Source: Lingula anatina (lineage: Eukaryota; Brachiopoda; Lingulata; Lingulida; Lingulidae). Taken from it: a stretch of DNA of 64,000 nt. Shown here one piece after another: positions 27,001 through 39,449 of the stretch. A model generated the notes under the pieces. That model did not search any database. It saw only the letters and a program-made list of their open reading frames with translations, and was not told the DNA's origin. The translations under genes were made by a program, and so were the position numbers. Within the stretch, counting starts at the first letter, position 1, and each line of letters starts with the position of its first letter. The DNA is taken from positions 243,414 to 307,413 of the forward strand of contig NW_019775480.1 in NCBI RefSeq assembly GCF_001039355.2, given 5' to 3'.

Positions 27001-30000
27001 GGTGACAAAGGGAGCATTCAGATAGACACATCTCACTAGTTGGGTTGGTCATACTCTGCAGGGGCAAGTGCAATCGGCTTAACTGAATGACAGGTCTCCT
27101 CTAGCTGCTAGGGTTTAGCTGCTCTAGGAGTTGTATCAGGCAGTAAAGCTGATTCCACTGATTGCACTTAGCGCGAATCCCCATCTGCAGAGTTGGACAG
27201 ACCCAATTAATATGATGTGAATGGGGTCATCATCAACCAGCAAGATCTCACTGGTGTATATTTTTTGTACCAACCAGGATGTGTACAAAATAACACTGGA
27301 GGGGCACAGTATCTGTTAATTGTTTACAACAAATAACTGTACTATCAAAATTTACATTCCCTTCAGCATAAGGTCAATGACCAAACCACCCCCTCCATTG
27401 TGCAACAAAAACAAAGCCAGCGATCAATACGGTAGGGATCTGATTACACCTTATTCTCCTGGCACTGCATTACCAGAGTACTGGGAAAACCAAATTCGTA
27501 GAATCACGCATAAACAAATACAGCAATGACTCACCAGATTCAAACAAAACGATTTCTTACACTTACTTGACTAGATGTTTTACCAGCAAAGCCTTAGGGA
27601 GTTGATGAAATTACTTAATTTAAAAGCACACCAAAAAGTATTTTTATTTCTGTAATTTGAATTGATTTTACCTTGAAAAAAATTGGATATTGAAAACTTA
27701 TCTCTGAAATGTGTGAATAATTACCATAGTGTAGTACGATATTGGTTCTGACTGAGTGGGAAGCCATTCACAGAACAAATCTGTGGTCTACATGGGCTAC
27801 ACTTATTATTAGGGAATCTCTAATTAATTTATTAAGGATGTAAATGATGGGTTGGGCAACACATAATTGAATCACTACAAGATTGATCTAAAGGAACTGA
27901 TAGAGAGAAGCTCCTGATAGTACTGGAGTACTGATTTTTTTCCTGTATTTACATGGGCTTTTCCAGCTGCTAATTCCATAGAGCTGCCATATACCTATCC
28001 TCTGTGGATTTCCTTGTGAAATAAATTAACTCAACCAGTATATACGTATTTCTTTTTCTTCAGTTAAGAGGCTAAACTGTTTTGTGTCTTAACTAAAAAT
28101 GATGCTGCCAAAATTTAAGTAAAATCCCATGTCTCATGTTGATAAATTCAGTATCTGAGAATTATATATGAAGTAAATAAGTTAATTTAGATGATGACTT
28201 GAAGGCTGAAGGGAAGATAACTAGCTTTCTCTGGTTAATAATCAACCTACAGGATTAATATGGATAATAATGTCCTTTTGAGAATATAGTATAAGTGAAA
28301 ACAATGCAAAACTTTTCATCGTCATGCGGGGAAAGGTGTCCCTGTGACGACAGTGAAATTCCTTTCCAAATTTGACCATGGCAAACATGATAATATTGTT
28401 CTGAAATCCTAACCCTTAAATTCCCAAGCCCTTCAATGTTTTAGATGTAATATACAGAGGCAGTAAGTGGACTGGACATTGAAATAAGAGAACAGTTAAA
28501 CCATTGACATACAAAAAGAACATAATATATTACAACACAATGTGTCTTGTCAAGCTGAAGCATACACAATGCTGAAAAATTAGGACTGGGATGACAGACA
28601 TCCTTTTGTGTACAAATACTTGTTTCATAATTAGGATTGTGACTGGGGGTAGCAAAATAGTGTGTTTCTCTAACACATAAATCTAAAACATCCTGAGAAC
28701 GGATCTAGACATATTGCAGTATCAAAGGCTTTGTGGGAGCTTATACTTCTGTCTTAGTTGTAGCAGGGAGAGTATATGCTGTATGAAAATCTTGCACCTT
28801 TGTGCTCAGAGTTCAAAAATTCACTGATCAAATAAGCACCCCTTAAAGTAAAAGATTTTTGGTCACGAGGGAAGATCTTTTGAGAGAGTTTGAATGCGAT
28901 TATATTTGGACAAAGGTGTGTAAATATAAGTTGACAGGACAGGAGGTTACTTGAGGGTGTTATTATAACTAACAATACCCCAGGAAGCTAACATGTTATA
29001 AAGTGCACTGGTAACCACAAGCAGTGGCAGGACATAGAACTTTGTATTCCGTTCACTGGAATGATTGGGTCTGCCCTTGGACTGATGCGGTTGCACACAC
29101 AAGCTGTTACTTAAGTTGAACAAAACCTGTGGTTTGCTCATGTATTTCTTCTTTGATGTAAATGACTAGTGATATGGCCTAACATAATAAAAGAAATTGG
29201 AAGGTACATCCGTCCATACACAACTTTGTAATGACTACCTGTTTTCTTCATCCCTATGGCTATTTCCTGTTTTAAAAGATTAATAAAAACAGGCTGCAAG
29301 TCTTAAAATCAGAACAGTGTCAAGTTGCAATACACATGGTTGGTTGAGCAGGTAACCCTGTCATTATCTGTCTGCCATTTTGCTGATAGCACATCCCTTA
29401 CAGCAGTGATAACCAGGACATTGGATGAGACGTGTTAAATATTCTTGCCCCCAATGAGAAAGATAGAGTGGATAAACTTGATTTATCACATTAGTGTGGG
29501 TATATGCAGTAGGTATCATTCCACCACAAGGAAAGATTAATATGAAATGACTGCGGTACCAAGTTATGTCTATATTGAAGGCATTTTTTTTCTGACTGAC
29601 CAACTCACAGTAAATGATGGGATATATTATAGATGTATACATATATATATATACACACACCTTTCTTTGTAAAAGTGGGTAAAGTTTGTATAGACCATGT
29701 GGGTGAAAGATTAACAGGGCATGTTTGGTTCCATTATTTCATTAGGTATATCGCCATAGGGCTGTGTTGGTATCCCACATCAAATGAAGAAATAAATACA
29801 TAGGGGTTGTCACATGTGTCAGGTTACAGCCCACACCATTCATTCTTGGAACACCAAGGTTGGAATGCACACATACTGGTATTCTATCTGCCCACATCAG
29901 ATCATATTTATGTTATATGTAATGGTCTTAGACTGACTTGGGTGGACTTTGGGTGATACCTATAGATATGCAAATGTATACATTGCATGTTACAACTGAA

Positions 30001-31878
30001 AGAACCAAAATAAATTTCTTAAGCTTCCTTGAAGTAAAGCTGTGCCTTTTCACCTGTACTCTAGATTGTGAGACGACTTTGCTGTTACATTTTCACTAAT
30101 TTCCTTGAAACTATTCCTTATTCAAAATGTCAAATGTGAGGTAAAATGCCAAGACCAGCTAATGTTATTTCAGCATAACCAATTTATGACACAGGATCAA
30201 TAGTAACAGTCTCTGTATATGTTGTCTGGAAAAAAAGGAACCACTGTGCAAGTTCAAAATTACTTTCTGAAGACAAAATTATATCTGCCCATCTATCTGC
30301 TGTGTTTGGCATTTTTAAAATAATTTTATTAATTAAAATTTTTATTTATAGGCACCTTAAATCCAGCACTGCAGGACAGAGATGGGAAGCCCAAGAAGAG
30401 TATCAGCACAATAATTCACATTCTGAATGACCTTTTGGGGGCCACGCCACAGTACAGAGCAAGTTCTGGGAAGCAGAGTTCTAGGAAAGCAGAAAGAATG
30501 ATGTCAGCCATGGCCACAAAACCTAACCACACTCCTGGTAAGATGTTATAACCAATACTCCATCTATATATCTTCCTGCCTCCTTCACCTCACTCACTGT
30601 GGAGCATTGAGAGTTCATTTTACACAGCTCATTACCCTGCTGTCCACCTGCCTGCTAATCAACACAGATCATTTAACACATTATGCAAAACTACTTAACC
30701 AAGGCTTCCACAACAGCTTTATCTTTGGCACAGTATTCAGTTAACATTTACAATTTATGTACAGCTGCAAAAATGCTCAACTTCCTCAGACATCATTAAC
30801 TTGGCACATAGATTTTGAAGGCAGAGGAAAATGCCCAAACCAAATGCTCCATTTGGAAAATTAAAGGGATCAACTGCAATTTAGTGCATTTCATATTCCA
30901 CCCATCCTAGATAACACGGGACAGATCAGCTGTGCCACATAGTACTTCTAAGCATTTATGTATGCCTCATTTAAACAGTTGATTGCTCAAGCTGACATGT
31001 TTTGATGCTCTCAAGAATGTAAAACCATTAGAAAAAAACCTGTTTTGAACTCTATTGTTCATATGAACTTAAAAGATGATAAGTTGAGCAATGAGGAAAT
31101 ATACATGTGGAACCACACACCCCCATGTCACAGGGTTTATAGAGATAAAATGACACTGTCCATATCTATAATACAACAATGGGGCTTTTCAGACAATGCT
31201 GTGATATAATAACATACAATTACCTATAAGTGTACTATGTTCCCACAGTTTCACACTTAATTTAATTGTTATATTAAATAATAGATAAAGTGCATAAGTA
31301 CTGATAGTTCAAGTGTTCTGTTTCATTATCCAGGTTAAATGCATTGTTGCTGCATTTATAATATGGCTCAAGTGGTACGATTTTTTTTTTCTTAAAAAGG
31401 AACAAATGTGTCTCATCAGTCATCAATATTATTTTTGCAGAAAATTAGAGGTTAAAATTTATTACAAGCAGTAGGGATCATGTAGGCATCCTACCTGTAT
31501 AGTTTCTACATAACTTTGGGTAAGTTGTATAAAGGACTAGAAGACAGACCTCTACAAAAACTATACCTCTTAACAAACACATATTCTTCCTCTACAGAAA
31601 ATGAAGAGCGCCTTCAACAAGAAAACCAAACTATACGAGGGAAGATGGAAAGACTCCAACAAATGATGGAAGAAAGAAGGCAACGTCGTCAGCAGCGAAG
31701 GGAATCGCGTGGCCCTTACCCCATGTGGTCTCCCATCTCTCCCCACATGCCAAACTCTCCTGAAAAGGAGGATGGCAGCTCAATGGAGGTTGACGCTAAC
31801 CTTGAGACAATGACTGATAATGTCAATGACAGTAACGATAACCAGTATAGTGTAGCACAGAAAACAGTGGTAGCTTAA
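18029..31878 (+). CDS. MIDN: Midnolin, ubiquitin-like proteasome-delivery factor
   Basis: Exons: 18029-18252, 18382-18469, 18926-18982, 22759-23250, 24654-24876, 30352-30537, 31598-31878; 516 residues, all joins in frame. The start is the first in-frame ATG, with an A at -3 and G at +4. Residues about 28-100 form a ubiquitin-like domain ending VESGLM. The next exons read [20 protein letters not shown] and, after a Ser/Thr/Pro-rich disordered stretch, [19 protein letters not shown] and IIHILNDLL. These are the two halves of the vertebrate Catch domain. The C-terminal exon has a basic, Gln/Arg-rich helix ending RRESRGPY and the same VVA end as human midnolin. In mammals midnolin binds the proteasome through this helix and carries nuclear proteins (Fos, EGR1, others) to ubiquitin-independent degradation. 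Every known module is present, so the same role is likely. Confidence 0.95.
20723..20732. promoter_or_regulatory. CArG box (SRF site) in MIDN intron 3
   Basis: CCTAATTAGG matches CC(A/T)6GG exactly. It lies 1.7 kb into the 3.8-kb intron, 176 bp upstream of a full CRE. Function is an inference. Confidence 0.4.
20908..20915. promoter_or_regulatory. Full CRE palindrome in MIDN intron 3
   Basis: TGACGTCA is a perfect CREB/ATF consensus site. With the CArG box just upstream it resembles the site pair of stimulus-induced enhancers. No direct evidence of use is visible. Confidence 0.4.
23343..23461. repeat. Near-perfect hairpin in MIDN intron 4
   Basis: Two 52-base arms (23343-23394 and 23410-23461) are reverse complements with one mismatch, separated by a 15-base loop. 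The transcribed RNA would form a long duplex. It could be a young MITE, a recent inverted duplication or a small-RNA precursor. Similarity stops sharply at the arm ends. Confidence 0.85.
27037..27210. mobile_element. Candidate MITE in MIDN intron 5
   Basis: The left side (ttgggttggtcatactctgc) and the reverse complement of the right side (ttgggtctgtccaactctgc) match with a few differences. A second shared block, aagtgcaatc, lies further in. There is no coding capacity, and the edges are approximate. Confidence 0.45.
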
Positions 31879-32635
31879 AGTGGACCAGTCAAGGAGTAGT
31901 CAGATGAACATCCACTTTTTAACAGCTCTTACAGGGAGAAGTCTCACCCCACCCCAAGACTAAGTGTGGATGAAGTAAAGTGAAGTGTATAGAGCAATTT
32001 TAGTGCTTTCTGTTAAAAGCAATCCACTAGTGTCCATAGACTCAAATATGTTAACTAATCTGGCAGATTGGTGAAATGTAAGAAAGACCCTGTATCACAC
32101 TGATTAGTCCAGCAACATCAGAATAAGGAGATAAAGACACAGTGGTACATGACACAGGATAATAACACATTTACCAACCTGGAATATATGTGAACGAAAT
32201 TCAGTATTGTTTTGAAGTAGCAATGGCAGTACTTAATGAGGACATCTGAATGATGAATTGAGCAACAGAGCTGTCTGATCATCTGGCAACTTTTATTTCA
32301 ATGACTAAGACATTACTTTTCCTTACTTAAACATGAAAACATTCTAGCATATTATTGATGTAAAGTCGGAAATATAAATTAGACTGTTTGACCAAAAAAA
32401 TGAAGGATATTTTAAATACCAAGAGTAAATGCCCATTAAATCAGTCCTCCAAAGGCCAGCTAAAGTAAGGACCCAGAAAAGAACAACCATTCCAAGTAGA
32501 GTGAATATGAACAAATCAAAGTTGGTCTAGAACAGTACATTAATATCTTTAATGTTAATATTTTCATCATCATGAGATGAATTGCCTGTTTTATACAAAG
32601 AAAATAAAAATAAGAAGTTTGTATAGATTTTTTTC

Positions 32636-32641
32636 AATAAA
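32636..32641 (+). terminator. Candidate MIDN polyadenylation signal
   Basis: AATAAA lies about 760 bases after the stop codon. Others lie near 32604 and 32898 and around 33130-33140, so the 3' UTR may be 0.7-1.3 kb. Which one is used cannot be told from sequence. Confidence 0.35.
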
Positions 32642-33145
32642 ATGTAGAATTCTGTACAGGCTAAATTTAGATTACCTTGTTTGAATATATGGAATGCATG
32701 CTGTGTTGATTTTATAGTCATTTACATATACCTCTTTAAACATATCATTCTCTTCATATCATGTTTCATATCCTCCTGGAGCAAAAGAATGCAGTCTTTT
32801 AGCCTCCTACTAACCAAGCTGTACATGTAACTGCTTCAAGTTCAGTAAACCCTGAACTGTGCAATAATAAGACTGGGGTACACAGAGAGAAGTACCTTAT
32901 CAATAAAGGGATCAAGTCTGGCTAGACTTGGTCTCACTTTGAATGTTAGAAACAAAAAGGAAGTGTTTTTCCAGTACACTATGTGTATTCTATGTTAATT
33001 AAGAGCACAGAATGTATAAAGATAGGCTGATCATATGACTGCCATGTACAGAGTTGACCTAACCATTTGCCTTTTACCTTAAAATTTGTAGTTGACTACA
33101 AGCAGTTGTAATTATATAAAATAAGCACAAAAAATAAAATAAGTG

Positions 33146-35905
33146 AAATATAATTTAGCTGTTGTTTTCTTATTAGCAATGCTGTCTACTAGCACACACT
33201 GAAGTGTTACAATCATTATACAGTACATGTATCATACATCGTACATTGAGACATGCACACACATTACTCTTACATGATATTAACAACATTGTAGAATTTT
33301 AAAATGATGATTGATAAAACATGCAGTAATGTAGACTAATCACTCTCTATATAATTATTTGGATCAGTCATTTAAACTTTATATGCATTTTCACAAAATC
33401 CCCTAGTTTACAGAAATCCTTCACATTTCGAGATACAGACCAACATGTATTGTCCATTAAGAGTTGCATTCCACGTACATGAACTCAGAGCCACAGACTA
33501 ATACATACCATTAACATTACCATTAACATTAATTAATGAATTGTCACAGACTTGTTATCACAGGGCACATCCCTTGTTACACTATAGCTCACACAACATG
33601 CAGTCCTGCAATGATGAATGACCAGCCTCTTTAATGCTACTGGTACAACTATTTGCATATAAAGTAAATCTTGAGATGTTTTGAATTGAGGTAAATGCAA
33701 AGATGGGCACACCTTTATCCCCTCAACATAATACTACAAATAAATGATAAATTTTGATTCCCATCTTTGCTCATGAAAATGGGGTTTTAATTTCAATTTC
33801 TGTCACAATAAGCCACTACTCCAGCATCCTTTTGGTAGAGAACCAGTTCAAATCTGTTGCAAAAAACCAGTTCATGGAAAAATCATCAAATAATCATGCC
33901 CTATTTTTCAATCTGCACACTTAGCAAACATTTTTCCAACACCCTTATAAAAGATTTGGCAAAGAACATTATGCTGCCGTAGACCCGCAGCGAAGATCTC
34001 AATGCACAATGATGATCTATAACCAATTTATAAGTGTAATCTCAAGTTTTGTGGGTTCTGATCTGCCAAGATGTAGAGCATAGAAAGTTAACAATAGATT
34101 GTACAAACAATAGTAAAAGGCAATCTTTAAAACACCTCAACAGTTGCACAAGTTGTAATATTATAAAAGAAATTTACCATCAGGCACATAGGTCCATAAT
34201 GACAAAATATAGCAAGGATTCTTGTTCCAATTGGATAAAATGAAAAGCAAAATTAAGACAAAATATCTGGAGACAGCACTACACATGAATGAAATAATTT
34301 GATATTGGGCATTTTAACTAATGAAATCACAATCTATTTTAATATAATCTTTCATGTAAATAAACTGTTACCTTTAACTTTTCACCAAAGATATACTGAT
34401 TGTTAGTACCAGTAGTTCTTTTGTACTACATAATTAATGTCCAACTGAAGCATATCATGCTGTACATCTGAGCATGCTTTGGAATATTTGACTGAACTTC
34501 TGTGTTTGTGTTGAACCATGAATCAGAAACAATCAAAGAATACTAATGGCATTAGATATCTTATTTATTAGACCAAGTCTGATACATAACCTTCATAACT
34601 ATACAGGCTAAGAACCAGTATCAGTATACAAATATTACTGACAGATATTATGGAACACATCAGCATGACATCTAGGCATTTTTCCACAATGAAATCTTTC
34701 TTTTCACTTGTAATTTTTTCTATACTCAGTTATCAGAATCATATGTCAGTCAAATGAAGAAATGACTAAGATGTACCTTAGATTAAATGTGCATTTTAAG
34801 ATTGCTGATATAATATTCCTGAATGGGTTTTTTCTATACAACAGTGACATGACAATGTTCATTATGAAGGACCCTTACCGTCCTTTCTGCTTGGTTAAGC
34901 AAAATTTACATCAGTACTGAACACACGAGGTTAACCCATTACTGCTTTGGTTTCTGCATTTGTGAGTGAATTATGTTGTCTATAACAATCTATTTATAGA
35001 TATCCAAATAAATTGCTGACTTCATTCCCCTTACTATGCCCCTGAGCAAGTTTTTATTTGTAACCTAACTAACTTGGAGAATGATGTGCATCTGTATGTG
35101 CAGTCCTACTCTTGGCCTCAAATTTCAGGATACTCCTAAACCTGATACTGCATAGGAGTGCTAACAATATATATTTATGTGCAATGTATACTTTTTTAGT
35201 ATTGTCATCAGGAGTTATACCACTGTTAATGACATGTTTGACAATAAAGCACCATAATTTTTGAAACCCTGAGTGCGGCTGAATGTGCAAAGGACAAGGA
35301 CCCAGTAATTAGATTCTGGTAGTGATAATGAGAAGGACATTGATGTGAAAACATCTTCATTGTGGGGCTTAATCTAAAATGCCAGTCCTCTCAGTTTACC
35401 AACAAATGTCAACTGCACCATATGCCATTTTCTTATGATAATATGAGCTCCAAAGGGCTTCTTTCCTAATGTGAATTAACAAGCTTCCGAGCGCTGCCAT
35501 GTTTCTCAGACTTCTCCCCAATGTAATTCCATAAATTCATAGTTATCTAACCACATTTTCATTTTTTTTTTTTGCCTATTAATAAGTTCTCCACAAAACC
35601 GTAAACAAATCAATACATTTTTTTTTTTACAAATTGTGATAGGTGTGAACAATCTCACCAAAACCAATTCAAACTGTGGAGCAATCACAGCAGTTTTAAC
35701 CTGGAAAAGAATAAGACATTAGTGCTAATAATAAGTTACAATAGAAAAATTGATAAAAGAAAAGTTTACTTTTTGGTAGATCTTTACAAAAAGCAATCAA
35801 ATCACAATACTGAGTAAATTTATCAAGGAATCAGACACTTGTACTTAAACAGAATTTAGGTGACCACACTTGGATGTATAAACTTTACCTTCTGAAACAT
35901 TTTAT
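33146..35905. other. Intergenic between MIDN and RWDD3 3' ends, no gene seen
   Basis: AT-rich sequence between two convergent genes. No spliced coding pattern or structured repeat was recognised. Confidence 0.45.
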
Positions 35906-35910
35906 GTTAT

Positions 35911-35916
35911 TTTATT

Positions 35917-35951
<35 letters not shown>

Positions 35952-35965
35952 TCTATTTATTTTTG
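35911..35965. repeat. (TTTA)n microsatellite overlapping candidate RWDD3 poly(A) signals
   Basis: About 50 bases of TTTA/TTTAT repeats. On the minus strand these read as repeated AATAAA, 65-115 bases after the RWDD3 stop, and could serve as its polyadenylation signal. Confidence 0.6.
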
Positions 35966-36027
35966 TGGCAAAAAACTCAGGTATTATGTGAATGCTGATA
36001 ATTAATTTACCTGGTTCAAGGTTGCTC

Positions 36028-38131
36028 TTAGTGTTTCAAACTGGACAAAATAGAACTTGTATAAACATCTGACAAGTTGATCTCCATAAAAACTGCTGCA
36101 ACATCAATATCTGACTTTAATTCTAGGACTTGAAAATTTGAAAAACTGAAAGAAAATGAATTATGCATCAGTTTATAGTACAACTGAACACTAATTTTAG
36201 CTGTATCACTAAATTTTAGGATAGGTAGGTACTGGGTAGGTACGTAGGCAAAATACCTCAAAGTGTATGTAATGGATAACCCCACAGTGATAATGTAGAA
36301 ATGCATAATTAAAGTTGTTCATAAGGAGACCCAGTTCAAAAGTAACAATTTGTTGTTTCGGTGAGACGGTGGGAGGAAAGTGAGAGACCTCAATATTATT
36401 TACTCTCTCTTGAAACCAAAATAGTGGAACACATGAACTTTATCCTCTTGCACGAGAATTAATGTGCAAATTACAAGTAAGCTGTCTGCTCCTTACTTAA
36501 AATTCTCAACTGTTTTCCTCGATAAAACTGACAACATTCTTTCCTTGCAACTTTTTCCTTTAGAATCTATATCAACATTTGCTGTTCGGTGATTAACCAA
36601 ATATTTCTGAAAAAAATTATAACAAAGTAAAATCTAGAAACAACTTTTCAACACTAATAATTACATGTACAAACTTGAATTTAAATAAAGTCTTTAGTAA
36701 TTAATTTAAAATGTACTAAGTAAACATACCCTAATATTTGCACTTGTACCCTCTAAAATGATCAGGATATTCTTCCCTTGGAATATCAACCTGCCTACTA
36801 ATCCCAATTGTTCTGTCCATTTGCATATTGTTTTGACATACTTGGCCTTGGATCTCATATGGTCTAACTGTAAAACAATAATTTCCTTCCCAATGTCTTC
36901 ACAATTGTCCTTTGCTCTGGCAGATAAATGCTGTGTGTCAGGACTGGTAACATTTTCTACCAATGTCTCCAACTTAGCAGTACATTTTTGTGGTTTATTA
37001 TCCTGATCTTCAGGTTCTTCATACGGTTTCTCTTCAGTTTTGAATACTCTTGAAGAGTACCTGACTGCATTTTGCTGTAACCATTGCACAATTTCCATGA
37101 CCATAACTTCCCCAACAAGAGTATTAGCAAATTGGACTAGATCAAATGTTAATTTTTCTATTTCTTCTTGATTCAGGTTGGCAGATTTCAAGTTTATATC
37201 TGGGATACTATTGGGATATGTGGGTTTCATTGTAAAAATTGCATCAAGCACTATCTCTGTCTGTGTGTTTTTCAACTGGGTGTCACTGCTTTCTGACTTG
37301 ATCTTTATTTTCATTGTGTACAGAGAGGAACTACCAATATCTGAAAATAAAGTATAATAGTAATATATTTGCACATTTATTTATGTCAACATTATTTAAC
37401 ATTCCATAGTTTAGGTATATTGCAAAGAAAAAGGAGAAGAAAATCACCTACAGCACATTTCAAAGCCCCAGGGTTCCTACTGTACTCCTAGAGCTCATTC
37501 CCAATGAAACTGGCATTCTACTCTCAACGTCTTCATTGAGAATGACTCCAACAGTGCTTAGCAAAACACATACATGCATGAACTTGAAAGTGCAAATATA
37601 TTTCTCAGCTATGGAATCAACAGCTTTTAAAATCAATGTTTGAATTTTGGGCTTCACCTTTAGAGTTCAGATCACCCCCTCCACCCCAGGGATAGTGTAA
37701 TCCATGTAAAATATGTATATGAACAGTTGGATGGGTTATAGAAGTGGCATATGATTCCAATGCACTGTGATCTGACCATCACACTCAGACTGAGTCAGTC
37801 TTTTAAAAATAAACACTACTTGTGAAAATAAAAATGCTTATTTTAAATGTAAGATAGGTTGCTTTTTAAGTTGTAAAAAATCTACTCTTTTAAATACAAA
37901 TATAACCATCAAAGTTACAAGTAACATAATAAATTTCACTTCTACGTCATAGAAGAAGAGAAAGCTTTCTCTACGTCTATGCTCTACGTCAAGTATCAAA
38001 TGTAACATGATTTGAATGGAAATGTAATAAGTGGTTTTGTGTTGAACACCACCTTGCTTTGCATGAAAAACTTCGAATTCAGCGGGACCACAGAAAATCG
38101 CCTGCAACACTTCGATCTCGTCTTCTGCCAT
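36028..38131 (-). CDS. RWDD3: RWD domain-containing protein 3 (RSUME), SUMO-conjugation enhancer
   Basis: Minus-strand exons in order: 38131-38053, 37340-36730, 36606-36497, 36145-36028; 305 residues, every join in phase. Residues 6-118 are an RWD domain, with the family's YPNSIP turn at 68-73 and a closing helix with WLQQN. An acidic linker (about 125-178) is longer than the human one. The C-terminal half follows human RWDD3 closely: LDHMRSKAKYVK, GRLIFQGKNILIILEG, then NVDIDSKGKSCKERMLSVL encoded by the third exon, and a last exon corresponding to the human C-terminus. In mammals the protein binds Ubc9 through the RWD domain and raises SUMO conjugation of targets such as IkappaB and HIF1A. 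The same role is inferred here. The third exon has no ATG and is easily missed; without it the fourth exon appears out of frame. Confidence 0.93.
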
Positions 38132-38439
38132 TTTGTTGACTGATTCCTAGTTTTAAGAAGCATTTGGTGTTTTAGATTAATCCTTAATTTATTCTCTGAA
38201 TTAATTTTTATACCTATGAAAGTCTTTAAAATTAGTTTTGGTGTTGAATGGCTGTATAATATATTGAAATAAAAACAAAACAAATTAAACTAAATAGCAA
38301 AAAGATGTGTACTTATTACGGAACTAGTCATATTTTCAGACGTTACTCTCCTCTCAAGAGCCTCGATTTCACCACATCAACCTTATCGATGTTAGCTCCT
38401 AGCTCCTGACCAAAACGATATACAATCCAATTCAGGAAA

Positions 38440-38471
38440 TGACGTAACCGCAGAGGTCGCATTGTCCAATG
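38440..38471 (-). promoter_or_regulatory. Probable RWDD3 promoter elements, possibly bidirectional
   Basis: A CRE-like TGACGTAA (38440-38447) and a CCAAT (38466-38470) lie 300-340 bp upstream of the RWDD3 start codon, in a CpG-richer patch. A possible first exon on the plus strand begins about 90 bp further on. Confidence 0.35.
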
Positions 38472-38558
38472 GCATGGCTTCTTTTTCGTAATGGTAGGTT
38501 AGAGAGGACCAATTTAAACAACAGAGGTGGAATTTGGATATACGGTTTGATTGTGCGT

Positions 38559-38616
38559 ATGCCATGCACGGAATTTACAAACGAGCGACGGGATGATGTA
38601 GCCTGCAGTATTTGCG
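38559..38616 (+). CDS. Possible first coding exon of a divergent gene
   Basis: An ATG opens 19 codons (ending DDVACSIC plus one base) that run straight into a strong donor, ggtaagcg, in CpG-rich sequence beside the RWDD3 promoter. No partner exon was found, so this may be an untranslated or non-coding first exon, or chance. Confidence 0.2.
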
Positions 38617-38639
38617 GTAAGCGTGCCAAGTTTTAGGCC

Positions 38640-39440
38640 GCTCCGATGCCCGGCAGTATTTTATTTCGATTATTATGTTAAGTTGGTCGATTTTTGTTTC
38701 ACAAGCTGACGCTATTTTATTGAGGTATATGAGGACTTTACGACATTCGGTTTGAAGGCTTTAACCACTTGTTATAGTTTATTTTTGCATTGTATTGGAT
38801 TAATGTGGCAGTCCAAGGTTGTCCTAGGTGGTTTTCAAGTTTATGCACCCGGTTTTTATATCATTTAGCGATTTTACGACAATCGTTTACTATCCAATCA
38901 AGGTGACAGCCGAGCGTGAGCATAGGCCTACAAGTAAGAAATAACTTTATAATCTCTTTGATGTCATTGTGACATCAGTTCATTAATTGAATTCGCCAGT
39001 GAAGCAAATAAAAATACCTTGTTATCATGCGTTATCGTTCAGATGGCCTAGATATTAGGGCACCGCAGGCCCTGTAGGCCCTACTGTTCTCCAACTAAAA
39101 AATTACTTGTAGCTGACGCTAAGCATGCAGCTTAATTCAGAAAAAACACAGTCAACGAGTAAGACCAGGAAGTAATATTTGAAGGGAAGACTTTATAACG
39201 GCAAAGGCTGCTTTGCAATGGAAGTTACCAGTCAGCTGTGTCTTATGAAACTCTACGTGACAGTCATGATGTATGCAGTTGAAGGTGCGTTCTACTTTTT
39301 TACAGAATCATGACCGCCTACATTCAGTTGTAGGCGTCTGCTTTGTTTGGCAAATTTCTCTTTCTTAAGGCTTCCCCTCCACCCCTCCCCACCTCCCATG
39401 GAGCGAAATTATGGATCCGTGGAACTCGCTGCGTCTTAAA
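38640..39440. other. Non-coding, nothing recognised
   Basis: No reading frame with domain or splice support was found. Confidence 0.45.
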
Positions 39441-39449
39441 GGTACCACA

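Noticed and set aside
36028-36145. Apparent in-frame TGA in RWDD3 after exon 2, suggesting a pseudogene
   Set aside because: It vanished once the third exon at 36497-36606 was found; the phase then fits and the gene is intact.
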